Part shown: positions 11,305 to 22,400 of the stretch, piece after piece
Numbering within the stretch: the first letter of the stretch is position 1
Layout: every line of letters begins with the position of its first letter
NCBI GenBank assembly: GCA_949987565.1
Contig: OX465111.1
Location: forward strand, 4,182,590-4,246,589
Direction of reading: 5' to 3'
DNA length: 64,000 bases
From: Luidia sarsii
Taxonomy: Eukaryota > Echinodermata > Asteroidea > Paxillosida > Luidiidae
The notes under the pieces: model-generated
Database searches by the model: none
What the model was told of the DNA's origin: nothing
Seen by the model: only the letters and a program-made list of their open reading frames with translations
Translations under genes and position numbers: made by a program

Positions 11305-12178
11305 AACGTCGGCTATGTTCAGACACTGTACAATGGAGACCGAAAAGGTCTGTCATTTGCGGTCACAGCGGGAGGTAAACATTTCATTGCAAATGAAAAC
11401 CCCTTGCCTTCATACTCACTGAGTTCAACTGAAAGCAGTCTATCTCTGGTAATAAGAGGTCGCACAAGTTGCTTGACCCTGAATCCTAAATTGACACGAA
11501 ACTTTGGGCAGTGACATAAATCACCGGTTATGTAATGCGCCCACTGGTCTGCCTAAACCGGATGTGGTTATGAGATAGACCGTTCAGACACGTTAAGGTT
11601 TGTAGACCAATCTTTGTAGTCTAGTCCACCCCTCCTCGGCGGTCTAAAGCCCTGTCCGCACTGGACATAATTTGGGTAAACTAACCGAGAAAATGGGTAA
11701 CTTGACCATTTTAAGTTCAATGTGGACAGCCCAGGAAGTTTTCCTCCCAGGTAACTTACCCGACTCGAATGGGTAGTTTAACCGACCAACTTCTGCGCGG
11801 TTAAATTAACCAGGTCAGTTTAACCGAGCCGAAAAGTCCAGTCCGGACACGACGTCTCGGTTATGTTACTGCATGCAAGACTTGTGCGGGCGCAGGGTAA
11901 CAACGTGTTTGTATACCTAGAGTACATGCACATGTACATGAGTTGGTTAGTTTTACCGATCGTCTCGGTTAGTATACTCGAGTCGATCGTCCAAGTGCGG
12001 ACGCCGGGAAGATTTACCCATTGGAATGTTACCCACAGGCTCGGTAAAAAATAAGTCCAGTGTGGACACGGCTTAAGATAGACCCAAAACGGTCTACGTA
12101 GACCGTTCAGACACAACTAGATAGACCCTTTTCAGTTTAAACCGAAGATAAACCACTTTTAGTTCGGTGTCTGAATGA
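11305..12178. mobile_element. possible outer element with TTCAGACAC ends, interrupted by a MITE
   Basis: The left end near 11314 reads TTCAGACACTG and the right end near 12160 is the complement of TTCAGACACCG. Inside, GACCGTTCAGACAC recurs on both sides of the inserted element 11648-12073, with GTCTA-rich sequence around it. The exact ends are uncertain. Confidence 0.4.
11648..12073. mobile_element. Harbinger-like MITE with TAA duplication
   Basis: The 5' end AGCCCTGTCCGCACTGGAC and the complement of the 3' end, AGCCGTGTCCACACTGGAC, are terminal inverted repeats. TAA flanks both sides (11645-11647 and 12074-12076). A 3-base TWA duplication is typical of PIF/Harbinger transposons. The interior has repeated CGGTTA/TAACCG blocks and no transposase frame. 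Confidence 0.8.
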
Positions 12179-13911
12179 ACCCATCATGTTACATCTATTT
12201 GCTTGGTTTGTTGTTTGGTCTTGGGCAGGCATGTAACTCAATTATGCAACACGGACTTTAATAGAAAAGTGAGGAAATGTGAATCCTCCCAAGACTTAGC
12301 AAAGTGTCTTTCAGGTTTCATTGGTACAAGTGTGAAGTGAAAAATGAGGAAATTAGTTGATCTGACAAGCTGCCTGCCAATCAACTGGAGGAAATTTGAA
12401 TCTTATGAAGGCTTTTGTGCAGTTTCTTGTCCGTCTTCAGTGCCAGGTCTGAGGGTAGGTACTCCTTGGCAAAAGTTTATACCTGCCCCTGCCTGTTAAA
12501 ATGCCACAGAGCACTGGAAGTGAAATGTGCTTTGGAACCCTGTGTGTCTACATCCATGATGCCACTTACATGGCATTTGGCAAAATCAAGCATGATAATT
12601 TACAGCCCCAATAAATTTCCCATTGGCTTACGAATGCCTTCCCTCTATTCCTCATCAAAAACAAAGGTCCCTTTGAATACACAGGGGATCTTGATGGAAG
12701 AAAAACCTAAATCCAAATGGCAAATGACTAATGGGTTAGGCAGGGCATAGGTTAGTATTTAAGGTATTTAAACTGTGCGGGATAATGGATGTTTATGTTT
12801 TGGTTTGCAGGGTTTTTCCCACCTCTTGGTAGTTGAATTTGATTTGCTTGGGATTGCCCCAAGAATTGGTGCAAATCATGTTGGAATGTGACAGTAGTGA
12901 TTGTTGTTTATGTTGGCAAACCCATTCTAACCAACCAGTCCCATCAACCCTGGCATTTCACTCGGTCATAGGACGTCATTCACCTCCAATCTTCTGGGTC
13001 AAAAGCCCTTTTTGCACTGGACTTTTTTTGGGTTTTTTTGGGAGGGAGGGGTTGGACGGATAACTTTTGTGAAGTCTCTCATCAACTGAAACAAATTAAA
13101 CAATTCAAATAATACAAACATGTTGCACAACTGAAAATGACCCCCAAAAAATGCAAATGTCCCCCCCAAAAATTCTCAAAGGCAAAAGGATTGAGACACC
13201 TGGCCCTGTGGATTTTGAGATCCGAATACCAGTAAAGTTTAGTGCAACCAGTTGTTAAACTTTTGTCAATTTTTTGTTGGTCAAGTTAGTCATCCCCCAC
13301 AGCAATAACTTTTAGTTTTACAAGGTGCATCTCGGTAGTTGGTACTGGGTAGCTTGAGTTACAATACTAGGTTTCTATTGCTGAAAATCCAAACTAGACA
13401 TTTTCAGGATAGATTCAGGCCTACATACCAAAATGGGAAACACATTGTCCCATTCTGTGGATGACAAGGGAAGGTTTGCTCACACTGTCTCGGGAATTTT
13501 TGTTAAGTCCTTAGGGACCTTTAACCAGAGGATTCTGGTCAGAGAAGACATCCTTGATAACTTTTTACCCAAAGGATTAAGCCCCAACTGAGCCACATGT
13601 CAGAAATATCAAAGCGTCTTGGTTTCACCCCTGTGTCCGGGTCATTGTTCATTACCAATGGCTCCCTCTCACATCAATGGGACTGATGCAGTGGTCGCTG
13701 CTATTCAGTAGGTGCAAAGGTCCAAATGACCAGCCACACACTCAGTAGCTAATTATATCACCTGTGTAAAAATTCCACGAAAAGGCCACAAGCAGCCGTT
13801 ACTCAATTGGATCATTTTCCCTGCCATTGTCTTGATGTTAGGATATGGAGCTGTAAGTACCATGGCATGGGATATATGATATATCCCAACTCCTATAAGT
13901 CCAGAGTGTTT

Positions 13912-14425
13912 AGCCGCGTTTCCACTGGACTTATTTTGGTTAAAGTAACCGAGACGATGGTTACTTTGACCAAAATAAGTCAAGTGGAAACGGCCCAGTC
14001 AAATTTCTCTCGGTTACTTTAACCGAGTCCAATGGTTACTTTTACCGAGCAACCTCTGCCCAGTAAAAGTGACCAGAAAAGTTTAACCCAGCCGCTTAGT
14101 CCAGTGGAAACGCACCACTCGGTTAAACACGACTCGGTAAAAAACCACGTCCGGCCTAAGACGTAACAGTACACGTACATGCACTGTGCACAGCGTCTGC
14201 TTCGTATCGCGCACTAAATATACACATGTACATTATGTATCCGGCTGACACTTCATGACCTTCATGAGCCGTTATATTGCCAGCTCGGTTACTTTAACCA
14301 TCGTCTCGGTTTAATAAATTTGACCGACTCAAAAGTCCAAGTGGGAACGACGGTCAAATTTGACTACCGGTATTAGAAATTTAACCATCGTCTCGGTTAA
14401 ATTCTAGTCCAGTGGAAATGCGGCT
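13912..14425. mobile_element. Harbinger-like MITE, second copy of the CCACTGGAC family
   Basis: The terminal inverted repeats are AGCCGCGTTTCCACTGGAC and AGCCGCATTTCCACTGGAC, flanked by TTT on both sides (13909-13911, 14426-14428). The interior repeats GGTTACTTTAACCGAG-like blocks and several internal GTCCAGTGGAAACG strings, as in 27747-28433. It is 514 bases long with no coding capacity. Confidence 0.82.
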
Positions 14426-14648
14426 TTTTTCTCCCTCCATGCCAGAACAAGTTAAGAATGCAGGCTCTTGGAGGGGGGGGGGGCTATCAACTCAAGACAA
14501 TCAGGCACCTCACTGATCCTAGTTTCTCATTTAAGTCTATACAAATATTTACCAGACAGTGCATTGCCCCCCCCCCCACTCCAAACTGCTCCTCTGACCT
14601 TGGCATAAGCTTTTGAAGCAGTGTTGTTTTGGCAATTGAGGAGCCTGT

Positions 14649-15162
14649 CACTGCGTTCACACTTGATCCCGCAAGGAGGATCAGATCCCGCAAGGGCGAT
14701 CAAAGGGCGATCAAAGGGCAATCAAAGGGCGATCAAAGGGCGATCAACGCAAGTGTGAACGCTTGCGCAATCAGGATCAGATCCCGGGATCTGATCCTCC
14801 TTTTGGGAAGGATCAGACCCGGGTCTGATCCCGCATGCGAGATCAACATGCAAGTGTGGACGCAATGCGGGATCTGATCCTGCAGTTTACAGCGACCACA
14901 TCCGGCCCATGCCTGGAAAAACATGTGAAAACAAGACTTTGTGTACATGTATGTGTTTATGTGTTTCGCGCGTCATGGCCGTGCTGACGTTCTACTGCGC
15001 ATGACTAGTGACCTACGTATGTGGATAACCTTTGGAGAACGTTTCCGCTGCTCAATGCGCGATCAATGCAGGATCAGGATCCAGTGTGAACGCAGCACTG
15101 GATCAGATCCTCCGTGACTGCAGGATCTGATCCTCCTTGCGGGATCAAGTGTGAACGCAGTG
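14649..15162. mobile_element. MITE with 40-base perfect terminal inverted repeats (GGATCAGATCC family)
   Basis: The first 40 bases, starting CACTGCGTTCACACTTGATC, are matched without mismatch by the complement of the last 40. The interior is built from many GGATCAGATCC/GGATCTGATCC palindromes, GTGTGAACGC strings and a 10-base tandem array (14690-14752). No coding sequence was seen. The perfect ends suggest a fairly recent insertion. Confidence 0.82.
14690..14752. repeat. 10-base tandem repeat (AAGGGCGATC)
   Basis: About six nearly identical units lie inside the 14649-15162 element. Confidence 0.85.
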
Positions 15163-15767
15163 TATGTCCTCCCTCCCACCAGAACACCCATAGTGCTTTG
15201 AGCACTAGCAGTTCTCTTTCCAGCATGTAATTGGAGGGAAAAAGGGGTAGGGCTCCTCCTTATATTTTTAAAAGAACATTGGGTGGTGAATGGTTTCATT
15301 GGTAAACTTAATTGGAGGGACCGAATGAAATGAAAAGGGAATTAAAAAATTCCCATAGGCCTAGATGGTTGACTCAAATCAAGACTACAGTGTATCTGCA
15401 GTATCTCTACTCTCTAGTTGCAAAATCCTGGCATCAGACGAAAAATAATGTACCCAGAACATTATTCCAGGCCAGTGGTTACATATGGGTCATGTCTGGG
15501 AGTCACCGGGTAGTGAAATTTCATGAAAAGTGAGTTGGAACTTGCCAACTTGGGAGAGAGTTTTCATGCGGCACAGGCAGCACTCGGACACACTTACTTG
15601 CTGAGTGAGGTCAAATGAATATTAAATCAATAAAAAGGATGAATGTACATGTAACAGGCTTCAGCCTGCACTGGAACTGGAAGGGAGGGGGGCCTCCAGT
15701 GTTGGAGATTTTCTGGGCCAAGTAAGGTACCCATGGTGGTGGTTGGTTGGTGGTGGCTGTGAGATAC

Positions 15768-15906
15768 ATGCATAGTCCCCCAAACCGAGTCGGGCCTGTC
15801 TGCCTCCATCAACAGGTTAACAGCCTCTAAGTCATCCCACGGTCTCCCGGACAGCTCAGCCAATATACCAGTAATTCGTCGGATGGGGTAACCATCTGTC
15901 CTCCAT
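15768..15906 (-). other. exon-like reading frame of unknown origin inside intron 1
   Basis: The minus frame reads YPIRRITGILAELSGRPWDD followed by LEAVNLLMEADRPDSVW. The composition is protein-like, unlike the low-complexity shadow frames around it. A possible acceptor (ACTACTAG) lies just above 15906 and a possible donor GTATCT follows 15768. I do not recognise the family. It could be a decayed exon from a processed or transposed gene, a rarely used exon of the hemicentin transcript, or chance. Confidence 0.3.
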
Positions 15907-16035
15907 ACTAGTAGTCAGTAGTAACCCATACAGTATCAGAAAGAAACAACTACATTTTTTTCTACTTAAATAACAGTTGCAAAGCAATATACAAAAATTG
16001 TGCAAACTGCTAACTGACTAAATTTACCAAAACTT

Positions 16036-16083
16036 TTCTCGAAAGGCAGAAAATGTCCTGCTAGGATCGAAACGTCAGGCCCA
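16036..16083. repeat. single copy of the GTCCTGCTAGGATCGAAACG repeat
   Basis: TCTCGAAAGGCAG is followed by a GTCCTGCTAGGATCGAAACG string and then TCAGGCCC. It is homologous to one arm of the hairpins at 531-607 and 30684-30750. Confidence 0.6.
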
Positions 16084-18300
16084 CTAAATTTTGAGCGTTG
16101 CAAAGTCTGGAAGAGAACAGGCTCTGTCTAGTAGAAGACATTGTTGAGAATCGTGCGTAGGGCTCATTGTTTTCAGTTCTTACTCATATGTAAACCTGTA
16201 TGTTCATATTCTCAAGCGTGTGCTGTGGTGCAGGGATAAACTCACTTAAATTGGTGATCAATGATAGCAACAGGCCAACTGAGAGTGGGGTCAATGGTCC
16301 AGCTGGCCACACAAACAAAAATCCAGCGCATATTACAACCTTTTACATTACTTTACAACCTGGCGTATCTAATATTCTAACATTCTTCTTGATGGCAACC
16401 AGAAAGATTCATTTGCCCACCTGGATATTTTGGTCTTGTGGCCCAGTTTACCATTCAATTGCAAGAGAAAAATGTTATCAACAACACGAGCCTAAGTGCA
16501 ATCCATGCTGCAAGATGCAATTGGATTTGCACTATGCATATCACTGTAGTGTACTGTCTGCATCCATGACTGACTCTTTGCCCTTTTTATGGAAAGTCAC
16601 CAACAACAAGGCCCAAAAGGCCACTCAACTTGACTCAAGGTGATGGCTAAGAGAGGGGAGGGGAACAAACAAGGAGGAGATCAAAGGTTCGACAGACATC
16701 TATTCAATCATGGAGCTATCTCCATGATAAAATATTACACTTACGGTAAATTGGGAGAGGTTGTACTTGTAGGTAGGAGCAAAGACTGATACAGATAGAG
16801 CTACGGTGTGGTGAGCCCTGATAATATCAGCTCTTACCATATGTGATCATGTACCGTATGGGCTTAACTAATAACTATACACTAATACAGTATGTGCCCG
16901 AAGGCAGAATATGGCAGAAATGTGTGCAAATGTGCACCCCCAAGGCAGGGCCATATGCCCCAAAGACAGGCCCATGTGCCCCAGCAGAACTAAGAGCCCT
17001 TATGAAAAAACTATACCGTATACATGTACATGTAAGCGCCCCATGAGTCATGACAGTACTATCTGCCCTCATGCATCAAGACAGAACTATCTGCCCTCAG
17101 GGCAGTGCAGTATACATTCATATATAAATTACAGTACATACTGTACATACATCAGAGCACTGCATACATTGTACAAGCCCCAGAATTGTACCTTCATGGG
17201 TGGACTATTTATCCGAAAAGTTCTGCATACAAGTATGCCAATTTTAATTTTAAAACTAGATTATTTAGCACCCACAGGGCAAGATTTCCCTCCTGGAAGG
17301 TCATGGATCAGGGCTAGCAATTCCTTATGCCTCTCCAAATAAACCACAGGGCCACCAGTGGAAAGAGCAACTTCAAACCAGCTCCAAATAAACAACCTTT
17401 AAGTCAAGACTCCTCCAGTATTAAATGGACATGCGAAAGACTTCCATCTGGTTCAATCACAGAGGTTTAACTGCATTTCAGCAGCCAACCCATTCTTCAA
17501 CCTCCTGGTTGTGTATAGGCTATACCTTGACCCAATCTATTTTCAGGGGATGGTCTTTTTATTTTTGATGGCCACTCCAGCTGTACTTGCCATCAGGATA
17601 TACAGACTTCCTACCCATACATGACAAGTGGTCCCGGGGGAAATGCCATTGTCTCACTCATTCTCCTAGCATGGTTCTGGCAGGAGTTTGGAAAAAAAAC
17701 TAAATCAAAATTTTGCTAATTTGATTCTCTAGTACATGTAAATGCTTTGACATGAAAGTACTGTAGCTTTTGATTTCTAGGCCCTTGTACATGTACATGA
17801 AGGAGTCTCTAAGAAGATTGAAATAGAGTTGTTCAAGAAATATCTCTATTATTACAGACAGTTTTAGACATCCTTTATGGATCTCCCAGTTGCAGTGGGC
17901 CATTTTCTTAAGTTATGTTTCTCATGCTATGTTTGATGACATTATTGACAGGACCCTTTTGTGGTGACAGATTAGAAGATAGAAGAGTACTTTTCTTTTC
18001 AGAATTTGTTTTGCCAAAAAGTGAGTTAACAATGATTTTGCTTCTGCCTACTAGCAATTCCTTGCCCTGACTTGCTTAGTTGCTTGGTTCTCTTGCCCAG
18101 CATTGTCATTCTAATGCTTGGTTTTATAATTTGAAAAGTATCAGTTAGGTCTACAGCTCATTGATATTGGATAATTTGGCTTTAACGATATAATGACTTG
18201 GTGTGGTAACTGGTATTGATTGGTTCCTGGTATCACAACCAGGCAAGCGGATCTGGGAACATCTGATGCTGACGGCTTCCTCAAGGTGCAAACTCCCAAT

Positions 18301-18624
18301 CAAAGATCTTATAGCGCGCAAAGCGCGCAAGATGGATTACTCTGAGCAAAAGGTGAAGTACGCGCTGGACGCCATTTTAGTAAGCAACGGAATCTGTTGT
18401 TTGCTTTCAGTGCTCCGGAAGCAAGAGAGTCACAAACAATAAGAAAGATACAACTTTGGATGCGTGAACAGAATGTGATAACTTTCGATGTGATGTAACC
18501 ACGAAATGGAGAGAATGTGTGCGACCTTGCTTACTAAAATGGCATCCAGCACGTACTTCACCCGGATGCGTGTGATCTCGCAAGAGTAGGCTATCTTGCG
18601 CGCAAGCGTGCTATAAGATCTTTG
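18301..18624. mobile_element. fold-back element with arms of about 90 bases
   Basis: The outer ends are perfect inverted copies of CAAAGATCTTATAGC. The arms (about 18301-18390 and 18530-18624) continue as imperfect complements through GCGCGCAAGAT, GGTGAAGTACG and GCCATTTTAGTAAGCAA. The spacer of about 140 bases shows no coding potential. Confidence 0.8.
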
Positions 18625-19191
18625 CTCCTAATTGAGGGAAACAAGCAGACTCGGTGTCTGAAGTTCTGCCGAGCACACTTTGCTTAAGTGCTTCCTCCCA
18701 ATTATGAGGTTTTCTGAAGTTAACAGCAATTCATGACTACTGTCATTATGAGTCTCCTGAAGGGAAGTGAGTTGATTTTTACAGAGCTATCAGGATTTTT
18801 GCTTTTTCATCTGATGGCTGGGAGAGATGGAGACTTCCGACTCTGATTGATGATGTTGTGCCTAGATTGAACCCTTTGAGACTCTCCAAATATGTAAGTC
18901 GGCTTCTTCTTGTGCCTCAACCAGAGGACATTCTAAGATGAGGCTTTCCTCAGAAAGCCCACAGAGAACGAAACATTTCTGTTTTTTGTGGAGATTTACA
19001 CAGGGTACAAAAACCTAAATGCCGTTGGCATTGATGTGAAGGGATGGGAAGGGCTTGCTGAGGACCGTCTACACGTGGTCTGCACCAGGCAGAAGAGAAC
19101 ATACGCCTGGCTTCATACGAGAAGAGGACCAAGCACAAGAACAGCCAAAGTCATCAGGCTGCACCTACTCTGTTCCAGTGCAACCACTGCA

Positions 19192-19447
19192 ATATGTGAC
19201 CCGGCACAGCATAATGAGGAATAACCCCACTTTTTAGAGATTTTGAGATTTTCTAATGATGTGAAAGAGTATACCATTAGCTTTCAAATGATATCAAAAT
19301 ATAAAATCCTCTAATATTTAAAAATGTTCGAAAAAAGAAAAAAAAATATTTGTAATCAAATTGTAAAGATACTTTAACTTCAGGCGTTGTTTACTCAAAA
19401 AGTGTTTTGGTGGGATATTCCTCATGTCATTGTGCCGGGTCACATAT
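19192..19447. mobile_element. short MITE with ATATGTGACCCGGCAC ends
   Basis: The left end, ATATGTGACCCGGCACAGCA with ATGAGGAATA following, is matched by the complement of the right end with few changes. The total is about 256 bases. The AT-rich interior has no open frame. A TA target site is possible but could not be proved. Confidence 0.75.
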
Positions 19448-22400
19448 GGTCTGCCACTCCCGCATTGGCTTGCATAGCCACACCAGATGGTGTTTCCTAT
19501 CGGGCACAGATCGATGATCACCAGTGATCGAAGAGATGCCAACTGCCATTTGTCGAGCGATGACTTTGGCTGAAAATCAGCCTTGCTTGCTTATATTGTG
19601 ACCCACATCCAGATCTGGCATAAGGCTAATGGGTCACACACCAGCTGATTGCAGTGAAGGGGTCGAAGTACTGCACCTGAAGTGCCGGGTCAACTTATGA
19701 ATCTGGAAGTCTATTTCATTATAGAATCTGACCCACAAGAACGAACTCACAACCGCCCTCCCCATTACCGGTATGCCTCCAGAGAGAGAGATAGGATACA
19801 TGCGCATGTGTAGTTTACTATGAGTATGAGGTGAGGTTAAAAGTTTGATTTGCCTTGGGATCGTGAGGTCAATCGGTAGTGTTTGTGGTTTGCTGGTGGG
19901 TTCATGTATAATACTGTACCAAATGTTGCTGATAAGAGGTCCAGAGGGATCCCAGATTCCTTTCAAAGACAATCTGTCGCATCTCATTTCCTGTGGCTGA
20001 CAGGTTGTTACCAGCACTTTGCCAGGAGCCATGGAGATAGCGTGCCATTATCAAGGGGAAAGAACTGGACAATCCTATTGTTCAGTGCAGACAGGAACAA
20101 ACCATCACACCAACCAATGGCAACTACCAGTACATGGCTCCATGAAGTGAAGCAGCGGAACTTGGAAAAACTGCAAAAAGAATCCACAATGCAAACAAGA
20201 AGGGGATGGGGCTATCTAAGAGGCTACTATAGCACAACTTCCGGCTCTGTTAATGCTATGACTATGCAGTCATGGAAGCAACCTGGCTTTTTTTAAGGGC
20301 AGTGAAGATCAGACCTTGAGGGACTGAGGAAAATGGGGGAGTTAACTCGCAACCCGTCCACGAGAAAGCAATGGATTTCAGAGCAGCTTATGTACTTTGC
20401 ACATGAATATTAAAGACCAAATTCACATGTTCATGCAGCTGATGCAGTTCTGCGGTGCTTGTCAAGAAATATTGAGATATTGAGATGCACACACTGTCCG
20501 CCCTTGCCCAAATCTCTCACCTCTAAAACAGGATCTATTAATTTTCTCCTCCCTCCTTTTTTTTAATAACGGTCCCCAAAATTGTCAGAGATCAGCCTCA
20601 CCACTTACCGATTAGGAGGGACGGAGATGAGGGGAACATTGGACAAGCCGACAGAAAATAGTAAATCATGACTCAATCTATTACAATTTGAGGGAACTAA
20701 TACAGATAATTGGCCAATTTCCGCTTCAATTCGGAGGGTCGGGGCCACGGCCAAAGCTGGCTGGTTCGGTTGGCAGGGGGGGGGGGGGGGTTGTGGAGGG
20801 ACATCCCCAGTCCCCATGGTCCCCACCCCTCTTGATGGCTTCGTCCCAAACCTTCTACACCCCCCACCCAACCCCATTCCCAAGAGGCACTATCAGCGGG
20901 CGCTTCTCTTGTCTTATCATGACTCAGACGCCTTAATTAGGCTCTTCCCCTTTGCTGGGCAGACTGCTGGGTGTTACCTGCAAGCGTTCCTACAGGCAGA
21001 GCACCCAAGCTGGGTGTGGCCATGATTCTTTCGTCGGGAATCAAATAAATACAGCAGGATGGGGATGAAGATCTTGGGCAAGTTGGGTGGGATTTGACAC
21101 TCCTTTTCGGCAACAAATCTGAGGATTTCCTTTCATCTTGTACACCTTAGCTCTAATCCGCATGATCTAGAATACATGTATCGTAGTCTCTTGAACTTTG
21201 TTGCAGGCTGTCCATCGATTCCAGTGTAAGGGTTTCTGAGCACCATTAGTATGTACACCTGTGCAGTGTGCATGCATGTTTGTTGTGCCAGTATACACTT
21301 TAGTCATTAGTGTGGCTTTCCTGTTCTCCCAACGGGTTTTAGTGGGCCAGGATGAGCAGTAGGAAATGGTGTGGCCTGGTAGTTGGGTCAAAACAAACTG
21401 CCTTTGTGAAACACCACGACTCAAGGTAGCACATTTATCTCCAGCAATGACAGTTACCAATACTGCTTGCTGTCAATTCCCCTTTTTTTAGCAGAAGATC
21501 AGCTTGTCTCAAACTCTCAAGACCATTTATCTTTTAATCATTTTCATAAAACTCATCATTACCTATATGATTAATTCCAAGACGATGTTTGATGCATTGC
21601 ACAGAAACCATGTGAGCTATCAAATTTTACGAAATACCAATAGTACACCATAGAGTTACGATGCAATGCATCATAAGGCTTTGTGAAATCCACCCCTTGT
21701 CCACCCTGGGTCTCTCAATGTATAGACAAATTGGAGGGGCTTACTGTAAATGTTCCTTGAATTCTTTAAGCTACTGTATCTGACCATAAAGGATCCGATG
21801 CTTCTCAGACTACACCGAAATACCGAATGATAAATGAGCACAGGCACAGGGATTCTTAGATGCAGTAGCTATTTCTCCATTCCTGTGGAATTAACCCCAA
21901 GGAAAAGGTCACTCAAGGTCACACACGTTGCATAAATAGTTAAGGAGTTAACTGTATAGTTAACTGTACGTGTAATAATATGCATAGGTTTTATGACAAG
22001 ATGTACATGTATACGGTACTGACATCATGGAAAATGTATCATGTGAAAATTTAAGTGGGGTAATTTCACAGATACTTCTCCATGCTTGAATACCGGTAGT
22101 CATATTTCAGAATTGGACTAGTAGGGGGACTACCACAAGCCTTCCTCCATGCACAAGCCAAGATGAATATTAAAGTTACATCTCAATGAATCCCACTTGC
22201 TGAGTTCCAAACAGCTCTTGTCAGCTCAGCTTGCAGAAAAGAAAGATTGGCTAAATGGCTTTTCTGCCTAAACCTGATTTTCAGCAACTATGCGCTGAAA
22301 CAGTTTGCATCGGATTCGATGAGGATTTGTCCTACTCAGTGGATAATTTAATTAGCACGGCAATGACTGCATGCTCAGTGCTTCGCTTTTTTCAGAAAGA

